64,000 nt of DNA from JANYHF01 sp963732765 (GCA_963732765.1 CAVTAS010000003.1:744001-808000); one strand, 5' to 3'; counted from the stretch's first letter, positions 8,210 through 18,805 are shown. Translations and numbers: made by a program. Notes: generated from the sequence alone by a model not told the origin.

Positions 8210-8980
8210 TTAGTCCTTCTTGGGTGAACCGCCGATGCGCGCCAGCATGCCGCCATCGACGCGTACGATTTCTCCGGTCATGAACGAGGCCGCAGGCGAG
8301 GCCAGAAAGGCCACCACTTCAGCGATTTCGCTAGCATCGGCGGCCCGTCCGAGCGGGTGCATGTCCTTGATGGCAGCCCAGACGTCGTCGGGATTGGGCG
8401 CGAGCGCGACCGCGTCCCGCAACATCGGCGTATCGACCGAGCCGGGCGCTACGCCATTGACCCGCACGCCATGCGGCGCACCATCGATGGCCATCGCGCG
8501 TACCAGTCCAATCAACCCGTGTTTGGCCGCCGCGTAGGCGACGACGCCGGCCTGACTGGCGAAACCTTGGACCGAGGCCATATGCACAACGGACCCCTTG
8601 GCCGAACGCAATAGCGGCATCACCGCCTGAGAGATCAGGAACGCACCCTTCAGATTGACCGCCAGCACTTCGTCCCACAGCGCCTCGCTGGTGGTCTCGA
8701 CCGTTCCATAGCGCTGGATACCGGCATTGTGCGAAAGCACATTCAGGCCGCCGAGCTTGGCGGCGACGGCCCCGGCACGGCGGCAATCGTCAGCGCTGGC
8801 CACCGAGCCGACGATCAGTTCCACCTGTGCCACATCCCCGACTTCGCGGCCGACAGAAGCGAGGGCGTCGGCATCAATGTCCATCAGGATCAGCATGGCA
8901 TGGTCTTTGGCCAGCCGTTGCGCCACAGCACGCCCGATGCCTTTGCCTGCGCCGGTAATCAATGCGGTCATGCCAACCAT
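8210..8980 (-). CDS. Short-chain dehydrogenase/reductase (SDR)
   Basis: Classical SDR of 253-256 residues. Motifs are TGAGKGIG in the cofactor-binding loop, NAG in SHNAGIQ, the serine in VVHMASVQGF, and YAAAKHG for the catalytic Tyr and Lys. An Asp at the end of beta-2 (LMDID) favours NAD over NADP. Start 8980 is used; the internal ATG at 8971 is also possible. Its stop lies 3 bases before the glucarate-dehydratase-like gene, so the pair is co-transcribed. In that context it probably oxidises an aldose, or reduces or oxidises a keto-sugar acid of the same pathway. Confidence 0.9.
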   Translation of the reverse strand: MVGMTALITGAGKGIGRAVAQRLAKDHAMLILMDIDADALASVGREVGDVAQVELIVGSVASADDCRRAGAVAAKLGGLNVLSHNAGIQRYGTVETTSEALWDEVLAVNLKGAFLISQAVMPLLRSAKGSVVHMASVQGFASQAGVVAYAAAKHGLIGLVRAMAIDGAPHGVRVNGVAPGSVDTPMLRDAVALAPNPDDVWAAIKDMHPLGRAADASEIAEVVAFLASPAASFMTGEIVRVDGGMLARIGGSPKKD

Positions 8981-9850
8981 CCCTACGGTCGCGCCCTACC
9001 CGGCCCCACCTTAGAAGATCTGCCGATGCCACGCCACTCGACGGCAATGACTTTCGTCATCTCCCCTGAGGGCTTCGAGTAAGCTCGATGTCGCGCTCAG
9101 CGCCGCACATCCATGGATAGACGTTCGTGACAGGCAATAGCACCGGCTGTATGTGCGTTCACACCGGGTGCACCCAATGGTCCCGTGTCGCATGACAATT
9201 CGTCACCAAGGAGTAATTCGTCACCAAGGAGTGATTCGTCACCAAGGAGTCTGGCGGCTTCGGGTTGTCCGAGGCGGGATGTCCTGGCAGCCAGCACGCA
9301 GCCGGACATAAAAACCGCCCCCGTCTGCAGCACCTCGGCGGCACCAAATACAGCCACGACGCATAGTCCAGCAATCAAACGCCATCCGTCCACTCAACTA
9401 TCAGATCACGGAGTTCGCCTGTCGACAGCATCGGTCGAGAACGCCACGCAAGCCCGCGCATGGTCCTCGACCGGTCCACCTCCAGTAGCTTTCGCCCTAT
9501 GACAGGATCACGATCTAGTTTGGTTGCGGTGCAATAAGTCGAACGAAGACCGCGACGTGTCGCTGTCACTCGAACAACAGGCTACAGCTGATCGTCCCAA
9601 TGGGTCATCGGCTGCTTTTGAGTCGAAGGCAGTTCGCTTCTCTTATGCCAGATTGGACGGTGGTTTGTCTGCTTGTGACCCAACGCTGCCATCCATCAGT
9701 ACGGCAGACGGACGTCCGTTGTGCCCCAGTCGCGTCCTCGCCGTCGATTTCGAGTTGCCATCGCGATTGCGTCAGATCAATGCCGAAAGGGGGCCTTCGT
9801 CACTCATATCCTCGTTAAACAGTTAGTCGCGGGAAAAGAGGGCCTCCGAC
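8981..9850. other. 870-bp intergenic region
   Basis: No convincing gene is seen. Short open frames on the - strand here (for example 9097-9393) have no recognisable motif and one merely reads through a tandem repeat (LVTN repeated). The region should contain the promoter of the - strand SDR near 8985-9060 and that of the patatin-like gene before 9851. It holds one 18-bp tandem repeat, listed separately. Confidence 0.5.
9197..9250. repeat. Three tandem copies of an 18-bp unit
   Basis: The unit AATTCGTCACCAAGGAGT occurs at 9197-9214, 9215-9232 and 9233-9250; the third copy starts with G instead of A. The units abut without spacers, so this is a small minisatellite and not a CRISPR array. Confidence 0.9.
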
Positions 9851-12058
9851 ATGCGCGATTTCGTCTCCGCCATCGGGCTATTGCGGGCGCCCATCCTTGT
9901 CGCGCTAACGGCGGTTGCGGTTCTGCTGCTGCCCAGCCAATCGCGGGAAGTGTTCCGGGCGATCACGGAAATGACCGGCACGGCGTTCGCCATGTCCATC
10001 GCGCGCTTGACTCTTGGCGCTCTGCTGCTTGGTGTCGCCATCCTGATGAGCGGCACGGCACTGCTCGCCACGCCACCATCATCCCGCTTTGACGCGCTTC
10101 GGCACTATGGTCCGGTGATCGAGGCCACCGCACTATCGCTGCCGCTCTTCCCATTGACCGCCATCGTTCTCGCCGCCCTGGACCAAGCTTGGTTGGACTC
10201 CCATCTGCGGCCCGTGGCGCAGCACAGAGGGCTTGTAATAGCCGGCATCGGACTAGCGGTGATGCTACTTCTTGTCGGCATTCTGTTGGTCTTGCCCGAC
10301 TTACGAACAGCCATCTTGGCCGGGTGCCGGCGATTGCTCGCGCCCGTGCAGCGCCTCGGCTCCGTGATCGGTCTCGCGATCCTCGTCTCTGTTTTCGCTG
10401 CACTTTGTTTGGCCGCCGGCTTCCTTCCCGTGCACCTGGGCAGGGCCCTCGGGCCGCTGTTGCTGATCCTTTTGTTCTTTGCGCTGATCTGTATCGCTGT
10501 TTCGCTGCTCACACACGTCTACGACAAACATCAGATCCCTGCCCTTGCAATTGCCGTCGCAGGCTCTTTCGTTTGGGCCGCGATCCCCAGCAACAACAAT
10601 CACTACGTTCGCACGCTGACTGAGCCTCTGCCCGAAGCCGTCAACATGACCGATGCGTTTCGCGCCTGGATGGCGGCCCGCCCCGACTTGGCCGACTACA
10701 AGGACAGGCCGTATCCTGTTTACATCGTATCTGCCGAGGGCGGCGGCATCTATGCGGCAGCGCACGCCGCGTCAGTGCTGACGCGACTGCAGGACGGCTG
10801 CCCGCGCTTCGCCGATCATGTGTTCGCCATGAGTGGGGTTTCCGGCGGAAGTCTCGGCGTGGCCTTGTTCGCCGGCCTCGTCGATGGCTCTCCATCCCTG
10901 CAGCGCTCGTCGCGCGACTGCGAAGCGGGCAACGGTCAGCCTGGCCCGTTGCAGGAAACTGCACATCGCTTCTTCGAAGAGGACTTCCTCACTCCGCTGT
11001 TGGCGGCAAGTCTGTTTCCTGACGGATTCCAGAGATTCTTCCCAGTGGCGATCCCGGCGTTCGATCGCGCGCGCGCCTTGGAGGCGAGCATCGACAAGTC
11101 GTGGAAGATCTCCATGCGGGAGAAGGGCATCACCGGTCACGATGATTTCTTCGGCCGGCCTGTTCGCGCAGCATGGAGCCCGGCGGGCCGCGCGCCTGCT
11201 CTGCTGCTAAGCGGAACAGTAGTCTCCAGCGGAGAACGGGTCGTGATTGCCCCATTCCAACTGAAGGTGATCGTCCCCATCCAATCTGACCAGCCGGGCG
11301 GCACGTTTCGCGACAGGTATGCTGACATTCTGAACGGCACGACCGGCGTGTCGACGAGTACCGCCGTCGGCATCAGTGCGCGGTTCCCGCTCGTGACACC
11401 GCCAGCGTCCTTCTCTCTTGGACAGACTTCCATCCAGATTGTTGATGGCGGTTATTATGACAATTCCGGGCTTCGGACTGCGGTCGACCTGATAGAGAAT
11501 ATCCGCCGGCAGGCTCTCGGCAACAAAGCGGCTCTCGAGACTTTGCATCCCATCGTGAACTCAGGCTGCGCGCCCAACAATTCGACAACGCTCAAGCTGC
11601 CCAGCGGCGATGACAAATCCGTCTGTTTCAAGCTCATCGTCATCGGAGGCTTTGGTTTCCCGCCAAGGCAAATCATCTACGGCGAGTTGCTAACACCGAT
11701 GATGGCCCTCTACGAGGCAAGGTACGGCCTTGGATTGGCCAACTCGCAGTCCGTACATCGTGTCTATTGCGGTGGCGAGTATTGCGGATACGGCGCACTT
11801 GCGCGAAACCCGCACATCTACAGTGCATACTATCTGCGGTCAGAAAGTGATCCGCTCGGCTGGTATCTTTCCGCACAGTCGCTGGAGAGCATTGAAAAGC
11901 CATATATCTCCGCGGTTCCCTGCATGCAAATCGTACAGGCGAGCCTCCATGCCGGCGGCGCTGCGGCGGTCTCGACATCGCCCTCGCTCGTTCAAACCTT
12001 GAACATCGAGAACGGGTGTATCTCAGCAAGAGTTTCTTGGGATCTATTTGAGAGGTGA
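9851..12058 (+). CDS. Membrane-anchored patatin-like phospholipase
   Basis: A 735-residue protein. About the first 240 residues are strongly hydrophobic, with several predicted membrane segments in the N-terminal half. The second part is a patatin-type hydrolase. The glycine-rich oxyanion loop is SAEGGGIYAAAHA, the nucleophile elbow is MSGVSGGSLG (GxSxG), and the catalytic aspartate is in QIVDGGYYDNSGL. Serine and aspartate form the family's dyad, so lipid acyl hydrolase activity is likely. A Cys-containing segment (VYCGGEYCGYG) lies near the C-terminus. Four bases after its stop begins a secreted peptidoglycan-binding protein, suggesting an envelope role for the pair. It is longer than simple patatins because of the membrane domain. 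Confidence 0.88.
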   Translation: MRDFVSAIGLLRAPILVALTAVAVLLLPSQSREVFRAITEMTGTAFAMSIARLTLGALLLGVAILMSGTALLATPPSSRFDALRHYGPVIEATALSLPLFPLTAIVLAALDQAWLDSHLRPVAQHRGLVIAGIGLAVMLLLVGILLVLPDLRTAILAGCRRLLAPVQRLGSVIGLAILVSVFAALCLAAGFLPVHLGRALGPLLLILLFFALICIAVSLLTHVYDKHQIPALAIAVAGSFVWAAIPSNNNHYVRTLTEPLPEAVNMTDAFRAWMAARPDLADYKDRPYPVYIVSAEGGGIYAAAHAASVLTRLQDGCPRFADHVFAMSGVSGGSLGVALFAGLVDGSPSLQRSSRDCEAGNGQPGPLQETAHRFFEEDFLTPLLAASLFPDGFQRFFPVAIPAFDRARALEASIDKSWKISMREKGITGHDDFFGRPVRAAWSPAGRAPALLLSGTVVSSGERVVIAPFQLKVIVPIQSDQPGGTFRDRYADILNGTTGVSTSTAVGISARFPLVTPPASFSLGQTSIQIVDGGYYDNSGLRTAVDLIENIRRQALGNKAALETLHPIVNSGCAPNNSTTLKLPSGDDKSVCFKLIVIGGFGFPPRQIIYGELLTPMMALYEARYGLGLANSQSVHRVYCGGEYCGYGALARNPHIYSAYYLRSESDPLGWYLSAQSLESIEKPYISAVPCMQIVQASLHAGGAAAVSTSPSLVQTLNIENGCISARVSWDLFER

Positions 12059-12062
12059 AGTC

Positions 12063-12506
12063 ATGAAACGGATTGCGCTCTTCCAACGCAACACGATAAT
12101 GGTGGTTGTAGCATTTTTTGCGCTATGTGCGGCGTCCTCCGGTGCCATCGCGTACTGCAATGAAAACAAGTCGAAGGACGATTGTGAGAAGCCGGGGGCG
12201 ACGGAATTGGCTCCCACCAACAGTGAATGGCACACATGTCACTGGGACACAAAAGCCGCAATCTGTACACGGTGCGACGAGATCAACTGCACAATACCAT
12301 CTCCGCGCAAGGGGTTGAAGTTTGGAGACACTGGCGAGCCCGTGAAGACGGTACAGACCTCACTCAAGCAGATGGGATACTTGATCATGACCGACGGCGT
12401 GTTTGGCAACAAAACGAAGCAATCCGTCATGACTTTCCAGCGGAAGAATGGGCTCCCCGTGACCGGTACAGTCGACGACAAGACACTTGAAGCGCTTGGA
12501 AAGTAG
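12063..12506 (+). CDS. Small secreted Cys-rich protein with peptidoglycan-binding domain
   Basis: A 147-residue protein from ATG 12063 with GAGGTGA just upstream. Residues 1-30 form a signal peptide (positive start, then MVVVAFFALCAASSGAIA). The next 50 residues are Cys-rich (YCNENKSKDDCEKPG, HTCHWDTKAAICTRCDEINC), probably disulfide-bonded in the periplasm. The C-terminal 65 residues are a PG_binding_1 domain: LKFGDTGEPVKTVQTSLKQMGYL, then DGVFGNKTKQSVMTFQRKNGL. It is tightly coupled to the patatin-like gene. It may act as a wall-binding partner, but no catalytic domain is present. Confidence 0.88.
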   Translation: MKRIALFQRNTIMVVVAFFALCAASSGAIAYCNENKSKDDCEKPGATELAPTNSEWHTCHWDTKAAICTRCDEINCTIPSPRKGLKFGDTGEPVKTVQTSLKQMGYLIMTDGVFGNKTKQSVMTFQRKNGLPVTGTVDDKTLEALGK

Positions 12507-12863
12507 GCTGGCGTGCGCTCCATACTGCATAGGACGGCGTAGTGAGTGTCAGCGAGTGGTCATCATTTGGCGTGGCCGCGCCAAGCATTTCGTTAGCAGG
12601 CCTTGTGCAGTATAATTGGCTAACAACCTCCATCACTTGTTAGGTGCGCAACGGCAGTGGCGGGCGTCAGCTTCGATGGCTGAGGTGGTTCGGCGACGCC
12701 GCAAAGATGGTGTGCATTGTTCCGCTTACCCCTAGAAAGCTGACGCAAAAGGCATTCGCATCGAACTATCGTGATGCACGTCCCTGGCCCATTGCCGACC
12801 AAACCACACCGCACGGGCGCACGCCGGTTGCCGGAGTATCTGCCGACATCCCAGCTCACTTCT
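12507..12863. other. 357-bp intergenic region between convergent genes
   Basis: I see no gene, RNA or clear terminator here. A 79-codon frame on the - strand (12620-12859) lacks recognisable motifs and is not supported. Confidence 0.45.
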
Positions 12864-13619
12864 CTACACCGTCCACCCGCCGTCGATCACATGCGTCCCG
12901 CCGGTCACGAACGCGCTTTCGTCGCTGGCGAGCCACACCGCCAGATGCGCGATCTCTTCGGGGCGGGCGAAGCGGCCGACCGGCTGGCGGGCTTCGAACA
13001 TCTTGCGGTTTTCGGCCGGGCCGCCGGGCATGGTCTGGATGCGCTCGTTGAGGGACGGAGTGTCGACCGTGCCGGGGCAGATGGCGTTGCAGCGGATGCC
13101 CTCTCTGACGAAGTCCACCGCCACCGACTTGGTGATGCCGATCACGGCGGCCTTGGTGGCTCCGTAGGCGTAGCGGTTCGGCGCGCCCTTGATGGAGCCG
13201 GCGGCCGAGGCGATGTTGATCACCGAGCCGCCGCCGTTGGCGATCATGGCGGGGAGGAAGGCGCGCAAGGTGCGCCACTGCGATTTCACGTTCAGGTCGA
13301 AGGAGAGGTCCCAGGCCGCCTCGTCGGTCGAGATGGCGGTGCCGGTGTGCACCATGCCGGCGCAGTTGAGCAGGACGTTGACGGCGCCCACCCGAGCGGC
13401 TGCGGCGTCGACGGCGGCGGTCGAGCGCGCGTCCAGCGTAGAGATCTCGATGCTGCCGGCCAGGCCTTTGGCGTCCTTGGCCAGCGCAGCCAGCAGATCG
13501 GCATTGATGTCGGTCGCGAACACTTTGGCGCCCTCGGCGGCGAAGGCGAGCGCGCAGGCGCGGCCGATCCCCTGGCCGGTGGCGGTGGCGAAGACGGTCT
13601 TACCCTTGAGGCGGTCCAT
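12864..13619 (-). CDS. SDR, 2-keto-3-deoxy-L-fuconate/3-hydroxybutyrate dehydrogenase-like
   Basis: A 251-residue SDR starting at ATG 13619 (MDRLKGKTVFATATGQGIG). The open frame extends 18 codons upstream but those residues do not resemble the family. Motifs are TATGQGIGRACA, NCAG, INIASAAGSIKG and YAYGATKAA (catalytic Tyr and Lys). The blocks GAPNRYAYGATKAAVIGITKSVAVDFV and RCNAICPGTVDTPSL are typical of the BDH2/DHRS6 group that includes 2-keto-3-deoxy-L-fuconate dehydrogenase. A sugar-acid substrate is an inference from that similarity. A perfect 7-7 inverted repeat lies about 70 bases upstream of the start. Confidence 0.88.
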   Translation of the reverse strand: MDRLKGKTVFATATGQGIGRACALAFAAEGAKVFATDINADLLAALAKDAKGLAGSIEISTLDARSTAAVDAAAARVGAVNVLLNCAGMVHTGTAISTDEAAWDLSFDLNVKSQWRTLRAFLPAMIANGGGSVINIASAAGSIKGAPNRYAYGATKAAVIGITKSVAVDFVREGIRCNAICPGTVDTPSLNERIQTMPGGPAENRKMFEARQPVGRFARPEEIAHLAVWLASDESAFVTGGTHVIDGGWTV

Positions 13620-13687
13620 GTTGGCAAATGACTCCGGTCGGGTCGAAAATCGCTGAAACGGCGGCGGCTGCAACTCAAGTGTGTTTT

Positions 13688-13704
13688 CGCAACCCCTGGT
13701 TGCG
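13688..13704. promoter_or_regulatory. Inverted repeat, candidate operator
   Basis: CGCAACC and GGTTGCG form perfect 7-base arms with a 3-base spacer (CCT), about 70 bases upstream of the SDR start at 13619. The size and position suit a dimeric repressor site. No regulator gene is adjacent, so the assignment is tentative. Confidence 0.4.
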
Positions 13705-13835
13705 TTTTGTGACGTTCGCGATAAGAATAGTCAATGAGTCACTGGCTGTCACAGAAATTACTCGAAAGGCTCTTCGAGATTCCTGAAGTTTCCTCGTGTT
13801 TTCTCATCCGTCCAGGGGCGAAAAACCGCTCGGGC

Positions 13836-15893
13836 TCACCCCTTGCTGGCCACTTGATCGACCAGCGACATCACCGGCTGGCGCGTCATCAGATCGTCGA
13901 TGCGTGCACGTTCTTTCTGAAATTCTGTGAGCTGACGGCCCGTAAGCTGACGGTCGCGCGGCACATGGATGCTCATGGGATCGACGAATGATCCGTTCAC
14001 CAGCACTTCGAAATGCAGATGCGCGCCGGTCGACAGGCCGGTGTTGCCCAGGTAGCCGATGACCTCGCCTTGGGCGACCTTGGAGCCGACGCCCAGCGAC
14101 GGGTTCAAGCGCGACATGTGCGAGTACGCCGTTTCGTAGCCGTTGGCATGACGTATACGCGCATAATTGCCGTTGCCGCCCTTGCGCCCGAAGTCCTCGA
14201 CGACGCCGTTGCCGGCCGCCAGGATCGGCGTGCCGCTGGTGCCGGCCCAATCGATGCCGGTGTGCATCTTCTTGACATGCAGCAGTGGATGGACGCGGAA
14301 ACCGAAGCCCGAGGTGAAGCGCACTTCGCCGCGCACCGGCTTCAGCGTGAGGAACTTCTTGGCGTTATTGCCTTGTACGTCGTAATAATCCACCTGCCCG
14401 TCCGGTGTGCGGAAGCGGTAGAATTTTCGGGTGTCGCCGCCGACCGTGAGCGAGGCGTAGAGCAGCTCGTTCGGCTTGCCGCCGGCCGATCCCGCGGTCG
14501 CGCCGCTCAGCGGACTGGTGTCTTCGATGGTGTCGAAAAAGGCCTCGAAGCCATCGCCGGGGCCAACGCGGCGGCGGAAGTCGGTGTCGTAGGCGAAGGT
14601 GCGCACCATGCGCATGATCATGGGGGCGGGCATGCCCTGTTGCAACGCCTGCTGGTAAAGTCCCGCATACAGAGTGTTATGCTGGCGGCTGCCCTGAAGT
14701 TCCTGCAATTGCTCTTTGAAATTGGCGGCCAGCGGGTTTTCGCTGCCGAGGTAACCGCCCGATCCATTGCGCGCCACCGTCACCAGATGGCTATGCGCTT
14801 CGGAGAACACCGTCACCAGCGCGGGCTGCATGTTACCGTCGGCGGCTGGCGCCAGCACCAGGCGCACTTCCTGGTCCGCGACCAGCCCTTCGCCGTCCAC
14901 CACTTTGCCGGCGGCCGCCACCACGGCCCGCGCCTGGTTGGCGGCAACCCCGTTGCGCTGCAAAAGAGACGTTAGCGTCTCTTTCGGTCCGGATTGGATC
15001 ACGCGCACCTGCTGGCCCTCGAATTGGGGCGTAGACACATCATCGAGCTGGTTCTTGGCCAGCGCAATGGTGTTGGGCGGGAGCGTTTCGCGGGCCTCGC
15101 TCGACACGATCGGTTCGGTCTCGGCGCCCGCTTCGTCCGAGCCGCCGCCATCCGCCATGACGGAGCCGTCGAGCGAACCTTCGCGGTTCTTGAGCACGAT
15201 GGCCAGCACCTCGGCTTCGCTGAGCTGCTGGTTGTCCTGGTCCGGAATGAGGCCGCCATCGGGGTCGCGCAACGAGGTCGCGATGGTGCCCGCAGGCGTG
15301 CCGTCGCTCTCGCTGGCGTCGCCCGAGCCGGGTGTCTTGTTATAGAGCGTAAACGGATTAAAAGGCGGAATGCTCTCGTCGAGCGGCCCGGCGACGCTGG
15401 ACAGATGCGCCACCACGCGGGTGTAGGGCTTGAGGACGATGAAGGTCTTGTCGCCCTTCTTCTCCTGCAGCGGCTCACGGATGATATGACGCGTGGTCGA
15501 TCCCCGCACCGCCGCCGTCAGCCGGTCGGCCTTGCCGCGCGAGGCCTCGGCCGCCGCATTCGCCACCGGTATGATCACACCCGGCGCCATGGATTGCTCC
15601 ACGGTCTTCTTGACGAAGGCCAGCATATTGCCCTCGCCCCGGTCGCCCCGGTCGATCGACGTGAACAGCGCCAACCCGATCGCCGCCACGCCTACCGCGG
15701 CCGCCAACAGCGTACTGGCCAGCCACTTCAGACGCGAGCCGCGCCGTGCATCCGGATTGTCGGGATGATAGACGCTCTCGGCCGCGCGGCTGGTCTGAGC
15801 CAGATAGACTTGCGGCAGCTGCGCGCGACCGCTGCGTGGCACCAGCGCACGGCTGCGCGGCGCACCGTTGAACGAGCGATTATTCTTCGTCAC
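13836..15893 (-). CDS. M23 family murein metalloendopeptidase
   Basis: About 685 residues from GTG 15893; the open frame continues upstream to 16253 but that part does not look like protein and overlaps the region before the rrn promoter. A single N-terminal membrane segment (LASTLLAAAVGVAAIGLALF) follows a basic cytoplasmic tail. A long middle region includes an OapA/LysM-like portion near SGPKETLTSLLQRNGV. The C-terminus is a LytM/M23 domain with zinc ligands His and Asp in KMHTGIDWAG and HxH in GAHLHFEVLVNG. It should cleave peptidoglycan cross-bridges from the periplasmic side of the inner membrane. The start is uncertain because the ribosome site is weak. Confidence 0.85.
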   Translation of the reverse strand: MTKNNRSFNGAPRSRALVPRSGRAQLPQVYLAQTSRAAESVYHPDNPDARRGSRLKWLASTLLAAAVGVAAIGLALFTSIDRGDRGEGNMLAFVKKTVEQSMAPGVIIPVANAAAEASRGKADRLTAAVRGSTTRHIIREPLQEKKGDKTFIVLKPYTRVVAHLSSVAGPLDESIPPFNPFTLYNKTPGSGDASESDGTPAGTIATSLRDPDGGLIPDQDNQQLSEAEVLAIVLKNREGSLDGSVMADGGGSDEAGAETEPIVSSEARETLPPNTIALAKNQLDDVSTPQFEGQQVRVIQSGPKETLTSLLQRNGVAANQARAVVAAAGKVVDGEGLVADQEVRLVLAPAADGNMQPALVTVFSEAHSHLVTVARNGSGGYLGSENPLAANFKEQLQELQGSRQHNTLYAGLYQQALQQGMPAPMIMRMVRTFAYDTDFRRRVGPGDGFEAFFDTIEDTSPLSGATAGSAGGKPNELLYASLTVGGDTRKFYRFRTPDGQVDYYDVQGNNAKKFLTLKPVRGEVRFTSGFGFRVHPLLHVKKMHTGIDWAGTSGTPILAAGNGVVEDFGRKGGNGNYARIRHANGYETAYSHMSRLNPSLGVGSKVAQGEVIGYLGNTGLSTGAHLHFEVLVNGSFVDPMSIHVPRDRQLTGRQLTEFQKERARIDDLMTRQPVMSLVDQVASKG

Positions 15894-16128
15894 CCGACCC
15901 AGCCCCCAAACTAACGACGCGCCGGCCGCAAGCTCCAGGCACTTCCACTTGAAGTGAAGCGCCACAAAGTTCCGCGGCTCCCGCCTAGCGGCGCAGCCTT
16001 TGTCAGCCACCATATAACCTGATTGGCCAATGCGCCTCAAACAGAGCAATTTTCGGGCGCCTTTGTGACTGCGGGCCTCAGCGCGCCTGTGGAAAAACCG
16101 ACTGTCACAAAAAAATTGGAAATTGTCG

Positions 16129-16158
16129 TTGACACCGGGACGGGGGGCGTGGTTTAAC
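16129..16158 (+). promoter_or_regulatory. Putative rrn operon promoter
   Basis: A consensus -35 TTGACA lies at 16129-16134, followed by 17-18 bases and a -10 like GTTTAA/TTTAAC at 16152-16158. Just downstream comes CCTCGCTGAC, which resembles the start region of rhizobial rrn promoters. It lies about 420 bases upstream of the 16S gene. Confidence 0.6.
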
Positions 16159-16579
16159 AACCTCGCTGACCGGGTGACGACGTCGCCCCAATGACTTTCG
16201 ATTGATTGTCGACAGCGCTCAATTGGAACACCGACAAGGCCCGTTCCGGCCAAGTACCGGAAGCGAGCTTCTGTTTGTTCTCAGCCTGAGGGGATTAATC
16301 CTCGGGCGGCATTCGTGCCTTTTGAGTATAGAATTTGACTGACCTGCCTTCGGGCAGATGCTCTTTGACAAGTGAATATTTGAAGAAAGAGAAACGCAGG
16401 CGGCGGAGTCCTGGCGGGTTCGCGAGAGATCGTGGACCAAACCTGACTCTGGTGCAATGCGTTTCGTTCATCACCAAAAATTTCGGCGACGCAAGTCGTT
16501 GAAGTTTGAAAGTGTATGGAACCCGTTACGCAAAGCCTTGGGAATTGATTCCTCCCAAGCATCCAGAAATCAAACTATG
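16159..16579 (+). other. rrn leader region
   Basis: This 420-base stretch between the promoter and 16S is transcribed leader. It contains a boxB-like hairpin and a boxA (listed separately), and sequence that should pair with the 3' side of 16S for processing. No protein gene is supported here. Confidence 0.6.
16344..16371 (+). promoter_or_regulatory. rrn antitermination boxB-like hairpin and boxA
   Basis: CTGCC-TTCG-GGCAG (16344-16357) is a hairpin with a UUCG tetraloop. It is followed at 16359-16371 by TGCTCTTTGACAA, one mismatch from the bacterial rrn boxA TGCTCTTTAACAA. These are bound by Nus factors to stop premature termination of rRNA transcription. Confidence 0.75.
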
Positions 16580-18069
<1,490 letters not shown>

Positions 18070-18247
18070 GAGCCTTCATGAGCCTTGGATCTTCGGATCT
18101 GGGATCACTCATATCGGTTCTACTTGGACATCGGGCCTGGAACCCACTTTGGAATCACCCAGGCCTAAGACATAAACGCGGGTCTCCGCCGTCTTCGTTT
18201 CTCTTTCTTCTGATGTACGCACGCTGTTTATGCATGCTTTCGATTTC

Positions 18248-18324
18248 GGGCCTGTAGCTCAGTTGGTTAGAGCGCGCGCTTGATAAGCGTGAGGTCGATA
18301 GTTCAAATCTATCCAGGCCCACCA
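18248..18324 (+). tRNA. tRNA-Ile (GAT)
   Basis: A 77-base cloverleaf in the 16S-23S spacer. The acceptor GGGCCTG pairs with CAGGCCC, the D arm carries GCTCAGTTGGTTAGAGC, the anticodon GAT is at 18282-18284, the T loop contains GTTCAAATC, and CCA is encoded at 18322-18324. Confidence 0.98.
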
Positions 18325-18345
18325 CGCTTATCAGTCCAGAGTTTC

Positions 18346-18421
18346 GGGGCAATAGCTCAGTTGGGAGAGCGCTAGCTTTGCAAGCTTGAGGTCGTCGGTT
18401 CGATCCCGTCTTGCTCCACCA
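18346..18421 (+). tRNA. tRNA-Ala (TGC)
   Basis: A 76-base cloverleaf 21 bases after tRNA-Ile. The acceptor GGGGCAA pairs with TTGCTCC (one G-U), the anticodon TGC is at 18379-18381, the T loop is GGTTCGATCCC, and CCA is encoded. Confidence 0.98.
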
Positions 18422-18805
18422 CTCTTCCTGATCTTCAGCGCCTGCAGACCGGAAGGGACTGCAAATAAGCGAGCGACATCAGTAGAAACACAAGTTTCGT
18501 TCCGTTTGTGCTCACAGAGCCGGCCGAACGCAAAGCCTTTCACATCGTAAAGAGGAGATATGCCTGGAGGTCAATGGACTCCCCCCGGAGGACTTGGCTT
18601 AGCGCAAGCTACGTAGGTGCTGACCGCACTGCGTTTGGGTTTGTCTTGAGACGAAATGGTTTTGACTGAAGCATGCCTGCTTCAGCCGAGAGTCCATCGT
18701 CACCCACCTGCACTGTCCCGGTTTTAGCCGACACGGGGGTGCGGGAAGGTCATCGCGAGGTGATCGGTCGGGGAGGCGGTGGTCCTTAGCAGGCATTGCT
18801 AATGA
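18422..18805 (+). other. tRNA-Ala to 23S internal transcribed spacer
   Basis: This 384-base spacer has no gene. It contains a perfect hairpin with 8-base arms, CTGAAGCA-TGCC-TGCTTCAG (18666-18685). Its 3' end ATGAGAGC is complementary to the sequence just after 23S (GCTCTCAT near 21599-21606) and so forms the 23S processing stem. Confidence 0.7.

Noticed and set aside
9197..9250. Possible CRISPR array.
   Set aside because: The units abut with no spacers, there are only three, and no cas genes are nearby.
9097..9393. A 98-codon - strand frame with repeated LVTN/LGDE-like motifs in the gap before the patatin gene.
   Set aside because: The repeated residues only reflect the 18-bp tandem repeat; no start signal or family is visible.
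13836..16253. Extending the M23 peptidase to an ATG at 16253.
   Set aside because: The extra 120 residues include the rrn promoter region and do not resemble the family, whose N-terminal tail and membrane segment start after GTG 15893.
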